A stretch of DNA of 64,000 nucleotides from Phylloscopus collybita (Eukaryota > Chordata > Aves > Passeriformes > Phylloscopidae): positions 2,792,001 to 2,856,000 of the forward strand of contig JAJNNQ010000126.1 of assembly GCA_027886175.1 (NCBI GenBank), in the 5' to 3' direction. The position numbers were made by a program, and so were the translations under genes. This document shows positions 49,801-62,235 of the stretch, in pieces; positions within the stretch are counted from its first letter, which is position 1, and each line of letters begins with the position of its first letter. The notes beneath the pieces are model-generated. The model was not told where the DNA came from, made no database searches, and was given only the letters and a program-made list of their open reading frames with translations.

Positions 49801-51232
49801 ACATCTTGAGCTCCTGAATTCAATTGCTACTAGTCCTTTATGACTAGAGCTATGACCAAAGTGGTTTTTTACTCACTGTGAATATGGTTTTACTTCATGG
49901 AGCAAGAAAATCTCAGATTAGTATCTAATCACTCCATTTTTTTTTTTCCTGATTGCTTGTGAGTCATGGAAATAACTGTTGGGTTTGTTTTCTCATTTGG
50001 GATGAATGAGCTCTCCAAGACTGTACAATGAGCAGGATAAACAATTAAGAACATTTAAAACTCATGTTTACTTCTAACCACCCCTCAGTGCATTTCTTAA
50101 CAAATGTAGCTGAAAGGCACATTCATGACATTTTGATGTTTAAAAGAAACAAACATTTTTTGTGCGCAGGAGAAGGAAGGGGGTTGGTATTCAGTGCATC
50201 TGGGCTGTTACTTCAAACTTCTGAAAGATATGTCATGTCCAATTAGCTTTTAGGTTTTTTGGGTTTTTTTTCAATTTAAGATAGTTTACTTCAAAACTGG
50301 CTGTTCATGATATTTCAGTGCCCATTTAATGTATTAATTGTTTGAGTCAGAGGTGAAGTTAAAATGTCAACACGATTCAGGTTTCAACTAAAACATTTCC
50401 AGTTAGATATTAGTATAACATCATAGTAAAAGTCCCATTTTAAAACCACTGAGTCATTAATAAACTACTAGAAATCACTATTATAACAGTTCTAGAGCAG
50501 AAAAGAAACTGAAGACAAGTAAGCCATATTCCTGGAAAAGGAAAAGTCAACCATGACTTTGACTTTAGTGATGGGAGAACAGCCATTTTATCCTCTCTCT
50601 GACCAATACCTCCTCACCTTTCTGAGTTGCAAACCAAACTTTGCATGTTGCAAGAAGCCCTTGGTGATGGAGAGGCTTTTCAGATTCTTTTTCCAGAATC
50701 ACGCTTCCCCAGGTAAGACAGCTTCTGGGACCTGCTACCCTCTGCACAGGAAACAGATCTTAGTATTAAGCTGCACTTTAAACCTAAATTAAATAGGTTT
50801 AATAAACTGACAGCCAAGGCTGACAAAACTAGGGATGGTATTTCGAGGCAGCTGCTGACAGCTAAGAATAAATGCACTTCCCAGCTTCTTCCTAGCCTCC
50901 CCAGGTCCATGGGAGTTTTCTGGCTATCCTTGGCAGGTGAGGCAGGCAGCTGGCTCCAGTCCCATCACAAGCAGCATGGTTTGCCAAGCTGAGAGCCATT
51001 GCACCTGCCTCTGCCTTCTACTTGCCTGTGGCTGTAAACACAAATGCCCTCCTGGGACAGGCATACGCTGGGACTTCTTGCAACCCCTGGCTCTGGTAAC
51101 TGGTCCAGCCACCCATGTAAGCTCCTGCCTGGCTGCATCACAGCAGAAGCAGCTGTTGGGGGAAAAAACAACATTTTGAAATCCGTCTTTCCTGCTGGGG
51201 AAGGGCTTGACTGAGTGTGTCAGCTGGGATGG
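46809..51232. other. intergenic, nothing recognised
   Basis: No gene supported across 4.4 kb. There is T/G-rich low complexity at 47501-47600. Other sequence is unique-looking and without long frames. Confidence 0.45.
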
Positions 51233-51965
51233 TGTCTTGGGTTATGGAACCAAAAATGTGTATTTTATTTCATCTGTTGAAAGCAGCTGGGGAGATGTTT
51301 TGGTTTTTTTCTTTATCTCTTTTAATTCTGGGGGGAGGGAGGTGGATGCCTTCTGATAATAGGCCAGCTGTTCAAACCAGGTGGGGCAGTGTTTTTATCT
51401 CTTTCACCACCTGTCCTCCCTCCAAGGGGATATTTTCTGCTAATGGGCCATGAAGGCTCACCAAGGACAGGACACATCCCATCATCCCATTGTGAGATGC
51501 TCCACCCAGTGGGGGGAGCCAACCATTCCTACCTGGATAAAAACTGAGACATAGGAACACCAGGGATCTGGTTCCACTGGATTCCCAGAGGAAGGCTGGA
51601 CCCTTCTCACCATCACTGGGCCCTTCTTTCTCTCAGGATCATTTCTGCTCCAACAGCACCACATCTGCCACTCCAGGAGGACTTACTGTGGATTGTTTCC
51701 AACACCCTGACCAACAGGGTGTCAGGTTGTAGCTCTGACTCTGTCAGGATTGTTGTTTGCTTGTTTGTTTGTTTGGTTTTTAACTACTACATTTGTATTG
51801 TTAATATTCCTAGTAAAGAACTGTTATTTCTATTCCCAAATCTTTGCCTGAAAGCCCTTAATTGCAAAATTATAATAATTTGGCAGGGGTGAGGAGTTTA
51901 CATTCTCCATTCTAAGGGAAACTCCAGCTTTCCCTGGTGGATACCTGTCCTTCCAAACCAAGACA
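51233..51965 (+). mobile_element. solo LTR, copy 7 (subfamily A)
   Basis: TGTCTTGG to CCAAGACA, 733 bp, with the subfamily A block CACCAAGGACAGGACACATC near 51459-51478, GATAAAAA near 51536 and AGTAAAG near 51812. The flanks (GATGG and CAAAT, or AATGG two bases on) are not a clean duplication. Confidence 0.9.
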
Positions 51966-53703
51966 CAAATGGGGTACTGAGATCTCACCTGGTTACCTGG
52001 CACCACCCAGTGACACGGGGCAACACTGTACAGCAGGGCAGACAATGAGGCAGAATAAAGGCAACCTTTTTTTTTTTTTTTTTTCTTTCTTTCTTTTCTA
52101 CCTATTGCCAGAAAGTGTTGGACAGACTCAAACAGGAGGCTCACATTGTAATGGTTATATGTGGCTGCATGCTGAAGGTGGAAATGCTTGTTGGCATTGC
52201 AGAAGTGGTGCCTTTGGAGGTTATGACTCAAACAGAAAGTCCTTCCAAATTTCAAATGAATCATTTAGCTGTAGGTATGACAAAGCCCACAGATCCCAGC
52301 TGATGTCTTTGGATTCTCTGAAGAATCAAGAACAGATGAGGACTGAAATGAAATAAAAGCCTGCAAGTAAAATATAAGCCCACTTCTCCAGTGTTGTCTC
52401 TTGAATTCACTCAAATGTTCATGAGATTAAATGTTTATGAGTTTCATTGGGTTTTTATATATCTGCTGTTTTTTTCAGGTATTAAGACAAAAAAAACCTT
52501 AAACCAGACCAGTATTTATGGATATTCATGTATTACCAGTCATCAAGGTATCCTTGAAATTGATCTATTCAGTTTTAGTTCCCTGAAGAGCCAAACACAA
52601 GCAATTGTGTAGAGGCAACACATGCAGCAGTGAACCTTTCCCCACGGGAAATCATAGGAAGTTTTTGGTAAGATATATGTAAGTCTCCCTTGAAAAGATG
52701 ATTCAAAAGAAAAATGCATATTCCAAATAGTCATCATTCTCTTGATGAACATTTCCTGAAGCCTTTTGTTATTAGGCAACTAAAGAAAAAACAAATACCC
52801 TCAGTTCCTTGGAAAAAAACAGAGGAAAAGCTCTAAAAATTGTATTTTTGCCAACTGATTAGCTAAGGCTGTAACTTTACATAATTAAATGTATCACAAC
52901 AGTTACACAGAGGAAGACTTTGTTTGTTTGTTTGTTTGTTCATTGCCTTTTGAATCCTTTAGGTTTAACAATTTATACCTTAAGGAGAAAGATCATGTAG
53001 AAAGTACAAAACCTGATCAGTCAAAATCCAAATAAAAAGGCCCAGATCTCATATCAGGAATGCGGAGGTTTTCCCTCATTTCCCTTTTTTGGCCCTCACA
53101 CCAGCTTTACCCAAGAGCTACCATATACATCTTCCATTTTTGCTCTTTTATGCCAGAGTCTTACCATTCCACAGAACAAGTTAGAAAACTGCTACATACG
53201 TTCATCAGCTAGTCTAGAAGTCAAGCCTGTTTTTTTTTTTTAGGTTTAGATAGAATTTTGCAGGGAAACTTTTAACTTCACATTTTAGAAAAATATCCTA
53301 TCGTTCCTAGGAAATATAGCTGTCATTTCATTATGAATGTCCCAAAAGAAATACATTTTTATATAGTATAATGACATTTTTTTCATAGTACCTGCTTCCC
53401 AATTCCTTGCACATATTTTCTGCAGTGCTACCTGCTCTGCTTGCTGGGTGATAGCCTTGTGATGGCACTGGTAAAGCAGATAAGGGGAGGAGGGGGAAAT
53501 GAGTCCCTACAATTTACAGGTTTTAAAAATGATTCGTTTATTTCTCTTATCATACGTTTTATGTATGGGGCTTCTTCTGGAAACAACTATCTGAGTCACC
53601 GGAATGAAACTTCAGCGTGAATCCTCTGTGATTTATATTTCTTTTTTTAGCCCATTGTATGGAATAATACAGATTGTTTTCACTTTGAATAGTAATTTAG
53701 AGC
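51966..53703. other. intergenic, nothing recognised
   Basis: AT-rich. A T-run with TTTC units at 52068-52096 and a TTTG run at 52919-52940. No gene. Confidence 0.45.
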
Positions 53704-54085
53704 CACAGAATCACAGCATTGCTTAAGTTGAAAAAGACCCTTAAGGTCATGAAATTCAACCATTAGCCCAGCACTGCCATGTCTACCATCAAACCATACA
53801 CAAATTCCACATCTACACATCTTTTAAATGTGTCCAGAGATGGTGACTCTGCCACTTCCCTGGAAAGCCTGTTTCTATATTTTACAACTCTTTCCAAGAA
53901 AGGAATTTTTCTAATATCCAGTTAAACTCCCCCTGGTGCAACTTGAGGCCATTTTCTCTCATCGTAGTGCTTGTTACTTGGGAGAAGAAGCCACCCACCT
54001 GCCTGGCTACAACCTTCTTTCAGGTGGCTGAAGAGAGTGACAAAGTGTCCCATGAGCCTCCTCTTCTCCAGGCTACACAGCCTTT
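53704..54085 (-). mobile_element. CR1 LINE 3' fragment
   Basis: The + strand starts CACAGAATCACAGCATTGC and continues through typical CR1 3' blocks, including 'gatggtgactctgccacttccctgg' type sequence near 53840-53864 and 'cctcctcttctccaggct' near 54057-54074. Confidence 0.9.
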
Positions 54086-56500
54086 TATATTTCTACACTT
54101 AGAAGCTGGATTTTATGTAAAGATTTCTATTATGACTATTTTTTTTAGGTTTATGACTATTTATTATGACTATTGCTCTCTCAGGTATTCATAAATGTGT
54201 CTTTTTTTTTTTTTAATTTATTTATCAGTAACAAGTAAAGACAAAAGCTCCTACTTTAACTCCTATTAGAGAAAATCTATCCCTCCATTATTCTGTTTGT
54301 GAATGCAATTCATCTCAAGGAATTGTTTCAGCAACTGTTCCCTTTTTCCTGGATGCTGTTTGTACATTTCCTGCCTTCAGGCAATGACAAGAAGCACAGT
54401 CTCCTTTTGCACTGTGACAAACCTACACCACTTCTCCATACCAGCCTGCATCACCATGCAGCAAAGTTATGCAAAAGCCACCAACGCACATCACCTCAGC
54501 CTTGGTTGTCCAAAATGGATTTTTGGGATTGATATCAAAAGTAGAGAGATGTTAAAAGTAATGGGGCTATTTAAATATATTCCTCATAAGCACAGAGACA
54601 AAAGGATTGCCTGTTAACATTACTGTGCAAAAGCATGGCAACAACAGCTCTGAATGTCTGTGGCCTGCAGAGTGCTAATTGTTTCACAGAAGTTGTCTTG
54701 CTATCACATTTTTTTCCTGTGCTAAGTTATTCAGCATAATTTTTTGTCTTGTCCAGACCATATTTTAATTAGTCCTGAGCAGATGGATAAGAGCTGCAGT
54801 TTTGCCTCTGAAAAACTTTGAGAGCTCCCTGACATCTGGTGGAGGATAATGATTAAGACTCATGAGCTTCTTGAAATACTTTTTCATATAAGTCTGAGTC
54901 ATGCTTTCAGCCCAAGATGAGAGCTTGCTTGGCAAATAAAATCTGAAGAATAGGCAAAAGAAGTTGTGTGACTGCTTTCTCCTAACTTCCAGCATTGGTA
55001 ACTTGCAGCATTAACACTGCTTATTTGCAAGCATTTGGGAGCCAAGCCTTAGAAGGCATCTTTGAAGCAGGAGGGGAGATCACCCACGCTCCTTCAGCAT
55101 GGAGCTCACTGTCAATTTTGGTCAAAGATTGACTCCTGCACAGACAGGAAGGAGTGATGATGACTTGGAAATGTTTCTCCTGGTATTTCATTAAAGATGT
55201 ATCATTCATGGATTAATAAATGGAGGTATCTCTCCAAAGTGCCTAAAAGAGTAAGATCATCTGTTTAAGGTCTTTCCAAGGAAAATTAATGATGTACTTA
55301 ACAAATTCATACAACCTTGTAATCAACTGACAAGCTGGACTGGCAACAACAAATATCTTTTATCACACACGCAAAAATGGAAGTCTGTATTTGAGAACAT
55401 AAAAAAGATATGTGGAAGAGCTGGCAAGACAATTGAAACAGACCTGTGACTAGTGTGCAACTCAGAAATACCATTCTGCTGTGTATAAAAAACTGTTTTT
55501 TGAGACATTCCTATTATAGTGACAGCTACATGGCAAAAAATATGGCACGTTTTTGTAAATGTTTTTAAATGCAGAAATTGAACGTTACTCTGTGAGATCC
55601 TGCTCAATGCTGAAGAAAGGTGGTCATGCAAGAATCAAAACTGAGGATGAACTTAAGAAGGTGTGAATGAGTACAGAGGCACTTTGAGTTCCGTTTTCCA
55701 ATGTTTTGCTAATATATTGTAGCAGGACTTCCCCTCTACCACAGAAAAGTTTATCTGTTTTGTCTATCAGCTGGTGCAATAACTCAGGGTATCTTCCCCC
55801 TCACATGAATCTGCTAACTGGTGAGATAACCCAGGCTGGACAGCTCTTTGGTAGTGAGCTATCTCTGGCACCATGGAGGTGGCACTCCCAGCTGACAATA
55901 AACATCTTGCCTTGAGAGCAAACTGAAGGGAGGCAAGCCTTGCATTTCTGACCGACAGACTTCCACTTTGCAAACTATAAAAGCTGCACCAAACTTCCAC
56001 AAAACAGAAGTCTTCTGAACAGTCCCTGGTGGGGACCTCTCATCAAGAGGTCCCTTGTGGGGGCCTCTGTCCTGAGTCACTTTCCTGGGAACTGAGTGAA
56101 AGGAAAGTCATGTGCTCCATCATCAATTCGTGGTAAGTTGCACTGATTTCCTGAATCTATGCTATTTTTTCACTAGCTGTATTATAGGTACCTTTAGCAT
56201 GCAATGTTTATGGGTGTATTAGTAGTCATTTTATTTATCCTGTGAAGTAAACAGTCTGTTAAAATCTTTAGTCTGTTAATCTTGTGTCTATCTAATACAT
56301 AATTCATTCCATAGTAGACTTAATTGGCCACCCTCAAGAACTTGAAACCGAGAGCAATTTGGAGTGCAGGTCACCTCAAATAAAGCTACTGCTAGAAATC
56401 TGAGCCTAAGGCAGGACTTGTCTAAGCTCTCACTCCATTCCTAACATACAAATATTAAACATATATTCACATTATTTAGCACAAACTTGGGAGACTCTCA
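54086..56500. other. intergenic, nothing recognised
   Basis: No gene or repeat family recognised. Confidence 0.45.
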
Positions 56501-56605
56501 CAGACTCATAGAACCATTAAGGTTGGAAAAGGACCCCCAAGATCATAAAGTCCAACCACCTTTGCTGTACGTGATCCTCAGAGTGTGCAGGAGGAAAGAA
56601 GGAGA
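56501..56605 (-). mobile_element. CR1 LINE terminal fragment
   Basis: About 100 bp: CAGACTCATAGAACCATTAAGG followed by the 'ggaccccc aagatcataaagtcc' block, the last part of a CR1 element in reverse orientation. Confidence 0.8.
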
Positions 56606-58732
56606 GGGCAAGGATCAAAACTCTTGCAGAGACTGATGGGCACTGAAGTAACATGACAAATCCTGTATAATCTGGTTTGACCTTATTGCTGACTCTGATC
56701 TGGGCAGGAATTTGCTCTAAGGACTTCTGAAGATCCCTTATGACTTGGATTATCCTTCAATCCCACAATCAGGCACAGACTATATGGATATTATTGGTGA
56801 AAAGTGGAGATCACCACGTTTTCCTGGAATCAGTCAGCACAATTGACTTCATTCAATTCACAAAATTCACTTTATTTATAATTTTGATCTCTATATTTAG
56901 TGTGTAACTCCACTTCTGAACAAGAGAGATGGCTCCAGAGATGGCTATCTCAAAAGACAGCATCTTTTAAGTGTTGGAGTTGGAGTCAGATTTGCATTCA
57001 GATGCAGCATAGCCTATTGGTACCTGTCATGGCTTGACAGAGAAGTTTTACCACATCATAGAGCTTTAGGCATGTGACTGCTTTTTAAAGATTATTTTAA
57101 GAAAGCAAGACACCTACATCTGCAACCCTCTTTGTACAATACCCTAATTTAACTTGCAACTGAAGCATGCAGCTGGGGATTTAACTGGAGTCATTATAAG
57201 CTACAGTGGTGGCATACCTGTCACTCACAGCCTTGAACTCACTTGTGATGGGAAGAAAGCCTCCCCTGCTGATCTTTGATTCAAATAGAGACAGCACAAA
57301 TCATTTCCTTTGGTCTTCCTGAGAGAAGGCAGTTCCCAGCCTCAGCAGCTGGGGTTGGCTTTAAGCCCAAAAGAGGCTGAATGGATGGATTTAGGGGCAG
57401 AGTCATAAAATGACTAATCGAAACAGCAGTGCCTAACCCTCTCAATGGTCACAAGCTGTGCTGACATTTTCAGGCAGGTCAACTCCAGGTGGCCCAGTTA
57501 CTCAGTGGCATTCAAATCAAGCCTTACAATTTGGCCCTATTAGGTCCAATCATTAATACCCATTTTCTCCAGTGCTAAAACACTTAAGACGAGGCTCCGG
57601 GTGACTCTGCAAGATCTCAAGACGAGAACCAGTAATGAATGTACAACCTGCTGAGTAATGAGGCCATTTCTAGGTGGAGATGAATGTTTACTTGGGAGCA
57701 ATCTTATGGTTCACTTCATCTGAAAACCTTATCAGAAAAATGCAGATGCTGCCTTAATGGATTCCCAGGGGAAACATCACCTAAAGAAAGAGCTCTCCAA
57801 GGCTCTAAATTTTAAAACTTTTTGTTTCAAAGGATTTCATAGAGCAATCACTGTGAGGAAAGACATTTACTTGGTCAGATTTTCCAGGATGAAGCATTTT
57901 ATTAGCATAGCTACCTTTTGGCTATAGGGAAGAATATGTAACTTGTGGGACATTACCATGACCCCTCACCATGGTGACTGAAAAGGTGACTTACAGGTGC
58001 TGATAACATCTGAATGGGGTACTGAACATTACAGTTTTGCAACTTCTTATAGCTAAGATGGATTTCAAGCTGCCCTGCCTTTTTATTTAGGGAAAAAAAA
58101 CCAAACCAAAAGCAAAAACAAACAAACAAACAAACAAACAAACAAACCAAAGCAACAAAAAAACCACCAAACAGTCTGGAGCTGAAATCTTACATAATGG
58201 AGACAAACGTTTTCAGTAAACTTGGTACATACAGAACCATTTGCACTGGCTCATGGGGGCTTGTATGAAGAGTGCAATGACTGCCCCACATGCCCTACAT
58301 GTGCAGGGCATGCCTTTTCTTAGCTAGAGACACCATCACCTGGCACTGATGCACTGATGAGTTCTTCCACATCTTCTTGTCTTGGGCTTCTGCCAATCTT
58401 CTGCATCTGTGGGGCATTTCAGAGGAACTGTTCCTTCTCATTTCTTGTGACCTGGAAGATCTTTGCACGCCAAAGGCCACTGATCATACAAAGAGGAACT
58501 TCCTTTTCCCTCCAAATCCTGCCCCAGCCTTCTCTTCTCCCCTTTCAGTCAATGACTGGCAGATTTTCTGGCTATGAAAGTACAAGCCTGACTATCAAAT
58601 TACTTGCACTGTTGTGAGCCCATTAGAACTGCTGCAATTCCATTTGTGCTCACAGGCCAGGGGCTGGGGCTCACCCAGAGGGGCAAAATAAGCCCATACC
58701 ACCTTGGAAAACCATGCTCTCAATGCTTGCAC
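56606..58732. other. intergenic; candidate conserved block 57390-57740
   Basis: No gene. The 57390-57740 segment is repeat-free, balanced in composition and carries isolated CpGs and homeobox-like motifs (AATCATTAATACC), which is suggestive of constraint. An AAAC run lies at 58118-58146. Confidence 0.3.
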
Positions 58733-59076
58733 TGCAGTCAACCAGCACCTAACAGGATCAAAAGGTTTTTCTGAACAGACTAAAACACCCATATTTTCAA
58801 CCACTGTAGTCAGGTATCTCTGAGGTATCTTAAGAATCGCCATGTACTTACATATTAAAGGAGTTTTTATTTTATTTACGGGACAACTCTGAATGCCAAT
58901 CCATTGTGAATATCACCACCTTTATATATCAATTCTCTGTAGAGACAGTTTAATGAAATAAGATCCATATATGTAACTTCATGCTTCACCCACTGTTTGG
59001 AGGAGAAGTATGCAAAACATTTCACAATGTGCTGAAACAAGTAGGCAAAGGCAGAAGACAGACACCCAGTCTGTCA
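58733..59076 (-). mobile_element. putative 3' LTR of a compact minus-strand retroelement
   Basis: A 343-bp segment (344 bp with the terminal T) that recurs at 60411-60753 with about ten substitutions and no indels. Read on the minus strand it starts TGACAGACTGGG and ends GTTGACTGCA, with a TATATAAAGG box (complement of 58919-58928) followed about 50 bp later by AATAAAATAAAA (complement of about 58866-58878). This is the U3-TATA-R-poly(A) order of an LTR. Confidence 0.65.
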
Positions 59077-60410
59077 CGTGTCTTCAATACTTTAGCATGG
59101 GCTTTCTAATCTGGCTGGGAAAGCAACTGAAGGGATATCACAGCTGTTCCTTGTGTGTGCTGGATGCTTTGTAAGATCTGCCTCTGAAGCTTTATCTGTG
59201 GCCTACAGCGTGTCTTGCATTTCACAGAGTGGTTGCTAGCAAGCAGGTTTATTTACAAAGCACAGTGCTAGCCCTGGCAGTGCCTGCTATCAGTTCTAGG
59301 AGTGCTTCAGCTGTGGTACTGTGATACCTGCCCAAGTTAAATTACATTTCCATGCATGGACCAGATCCAAGTACATTAAAGGCAGCAGCAAAGAGCTAGC
59401 TTAAATCTGACACTAAAGGATTTGAATTCCAGCTACAGGTAAGGTATTGGTTTTCCTTGAGTGAAGACATGGAAAGTATGCATACAATAATATTTTAATT
59501 ATTGAAAGCAAGTTAGTCCCTGGTTTGTCTGCAATGTTTTGAGGTTAAAAAGTTAGGGAGAACTACTGTTCTATATGTAAAAGGTGGGGTTAGTCTCAGA
59601 TGATGGATGAAGCAGAGCAACAGATATTTCCTGAGTCCAAACACAAAACTGTGCTGTGCTCAGGTCTGAGCTGCAATTCTTCATGGTCACCAGATCTTGC
59701 ACATCATCCTAATGATAAGATCTTGCAGCTTTAAGGAGCAATACACTTTTCTCTAAGAGACAGAATATCTCAGAAGCCCAGACAAGTACTCAAATACTCT
59801 CTCCCTAAAATTTTGTTAGAAATCCCTGAAAAAAAATCTCACTTACCTCAAATTTTGACCACAACACCTCAAGAAAACTAGTCTCAAGAAGGGAGAGTCA
59901 CAAGAGTCTTGAAGAGCCCTCCCACATACATTCAGTATTTGCATACAACTGTGTGAGGGCAGGGAAGGAGTGAGCTTGCTTGTGTAACTGAAGAAACTGA
60001 GGAGAAAGAACCTTGGGGGGCTGAATAGTGATACACCACAGCTGCATTGCCCCTAACAAATCCAAGCACATATGGAGGCAGTCCTGTGTGGAATCCCTTG
60101 TACCATTAAAAGAATTTCCAACTGCCTTGTCCTGGAGGGGCAACCCCTCACAGATATAAATAACAGTGGCTTCCCCTGCATGGTTCCCCTGCAAACATTG
60201 TGTAATATTCTCCCTGGGTTTCTCAAGCCCATCATCCCCCCATGGTATCCCCTTTCCCTATTCCCCCATTGGCTATGGGGGCCTGGTGTCCAGTTTCTGT
60301 CTTCCCTATGGTCACTTGCCCCCTGTACCACCCATGAACCTGGGACACTACATAACTGAGAAAACCCACAGGATAACCCTCTTTGGTCTCCTGGATCTAC
60401 CTTTGACACA
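59077..60410 (-). mobile_element. internal region of the putative retroelement, degenerate
   Basis: 1.33 kb between the two direct repeats. On the minus strand, overlapping broken frames near 59898-60409 (98 and 118 codons) could be gene remnants. I recognise no gag, pol or env domain with confidence, and no clear primer-binding site or polypurine tract. It is far too short for a complete retrovirus. Confidence 0.4.
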
Positions 60411-60754
60411 TGCAGTCAACCAGCACCTAACAGGATCAAAAGGTTTTTCTGAACAGACTAAAACAACCATACTTTCAACCACTGTAGTCAGGTATCTCTG
60501 AGGTATCTTAAGAATCGCCATGTACTTACATATTAAAGAAGTTTCTATTTTATTTACAGGACAACTCTGAATGCCAATACATTGTGAATATCACCACCTT
60601 TATATATCAATTCTCTGTAGAGACAGCTTAATGAAATAAGATCCATATATGTAACTTCATGCTTCACCCACTGTTTGGAGGAGAAGTATGCAAAACATTT
60701 CACAATGTGCTGAAAGAAGAAGGCAAAGGCAGAAGACAGACACCCAGTCTGTCC
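60411..60754 (-). mobile_element. putative 5' LTR of the same retroelement
   Basis: Partner of 58733-59076, with the same TATATAAAGG and AATAAA elements. Its outermost base is mutated (GG instead of TG on the minus strand). Flanking sequences outside the pair (TGCAC on the left, CATGT on the right) do not form a target duplication. Confidence 0.6.
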
Positions 60755-62230
60755 CATGTTGCTGGAATTGATCTGGGGCTGGGAGCCTCCTTCCTCTTTC
60801 GCTGTGCTAGCTGGTAACCTGTGTGGATGTGTGAGCTTGATTGTTTGCCTAAATCCTTCTCCAGCAGTTTCTCCACTGGAGAGGCTGACTGGGATCTAAT
60901 CAGGCCGTGGCTGCACTCCAGAAAGACACACTGTTACAGTCCTGAGCACGATTCCCCAGGACAGCACACTTGTACATCCCACTGGCACTACCTGTGGCCC
61001 CACTGCTCCTGCACAGGCAGGAAGGAAGGACCACACCAGCCACCCTTGTCCTGGGGTGGTGGGCAGCTGGCAGAGGACCCAGCGCCTCTGGGCTCTGGCT
61101 GTGGCCAAGCTGAGAGCATGAGGAGCACAGAACCACCAAGGACCTGCTTTTCCCTTCCCCATTCAAGGTCTGCATATGCCTGAGGCACTCACAGAACTGC
61201 AGCAGCTGAGGCCTGGGGCCACGCAGGATGTGGCCACTGCTACAGCTGTGGCCTTTGCCTGCTCTGCCAGTTCTCCACTCCTGTGAGAGGGACTGACTTC
61301 CCCTGCAGTTTTTGTTTACCAAATCCAGGCTTCAGGGCCCAGATTCCCAGCTGCTGCTGATGGCATTTGGATAAGTCAGCCCCTGGCCATAGGTATGAGC
61401 CCTGAGCCTTTCAGAGAAGATCTTTTCCATTAACTGTAAGCACCTGTGGTCAGGGCTGGCAGCCCAGCTCCTTCACATAACCTCGTAGGGAATCTGAAAG
61501 GCTGCAGAGAGAGAGAAAGGATCACAGTGGTCAGGGGGAAACTTCACCATCCCATGCAACAAAGTTGTCTGAGATGCTTGATTATTAGGAAGAATGGTTG
61601 TATTGGGAAATTCTCCAGTTTTCTCTGAAGAGCTGGACAAGGGTCCAGGGTATCAAAGTCACAGACCTTTGTCACAGGCAGCCATCTGGCCCCTCTGAGA
61701 CTCTTAATGGCTTCAGAATATATTATTTCTCATTACATTTTAGCTGTTGAAATAAGTTCCTAATTCTTGTCCAGTTTCACATCAAAATCACCCAATATTT
61801 TTATTTCTCTGTCCCTCGTGGCTGCTTTGGCAAAAGGTTAAATTATTTGCTATTAAAGTATCTTAACAAATCTAGCTAGCACAGAGCAGATTTCTTCTCC
61901 CCTCTCAACTGAAAAGCTTTTAGTATGTTCCTCAGGGTAGAGGTGATTATTTTATACTGGCAATGTAGTAATAAAATTATCTCCTTAACCCTCTCATTAT
62001 GCAGAGGAAAAATACAGATGTCTGCACCAAAGCTATGGTGCTGGGACTGATTACCAACCAAGAAGTCATCTGAGCAGAGGCACGACAGTGAGTAGCATTA
62101 CACTTCGATATTACAGTATTCCTGACATGAGCAGCTGGGTTTCTGAACATCATTGTGGGCATGAACACCGCCTTCCAGAAGTGCTTGTGCTCCATCTGCA
62201 GTGAAAAAGAGGACTGCTAAATGACTTGGC
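60755..62230. other. intergenic, nothing recognised
   Basis: No gene supported. GC-rich overlapping frames at 60821-61322 on both strands have no family features. Confidence 0.45.
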
Positions 62231-62235
62231 ACAGG

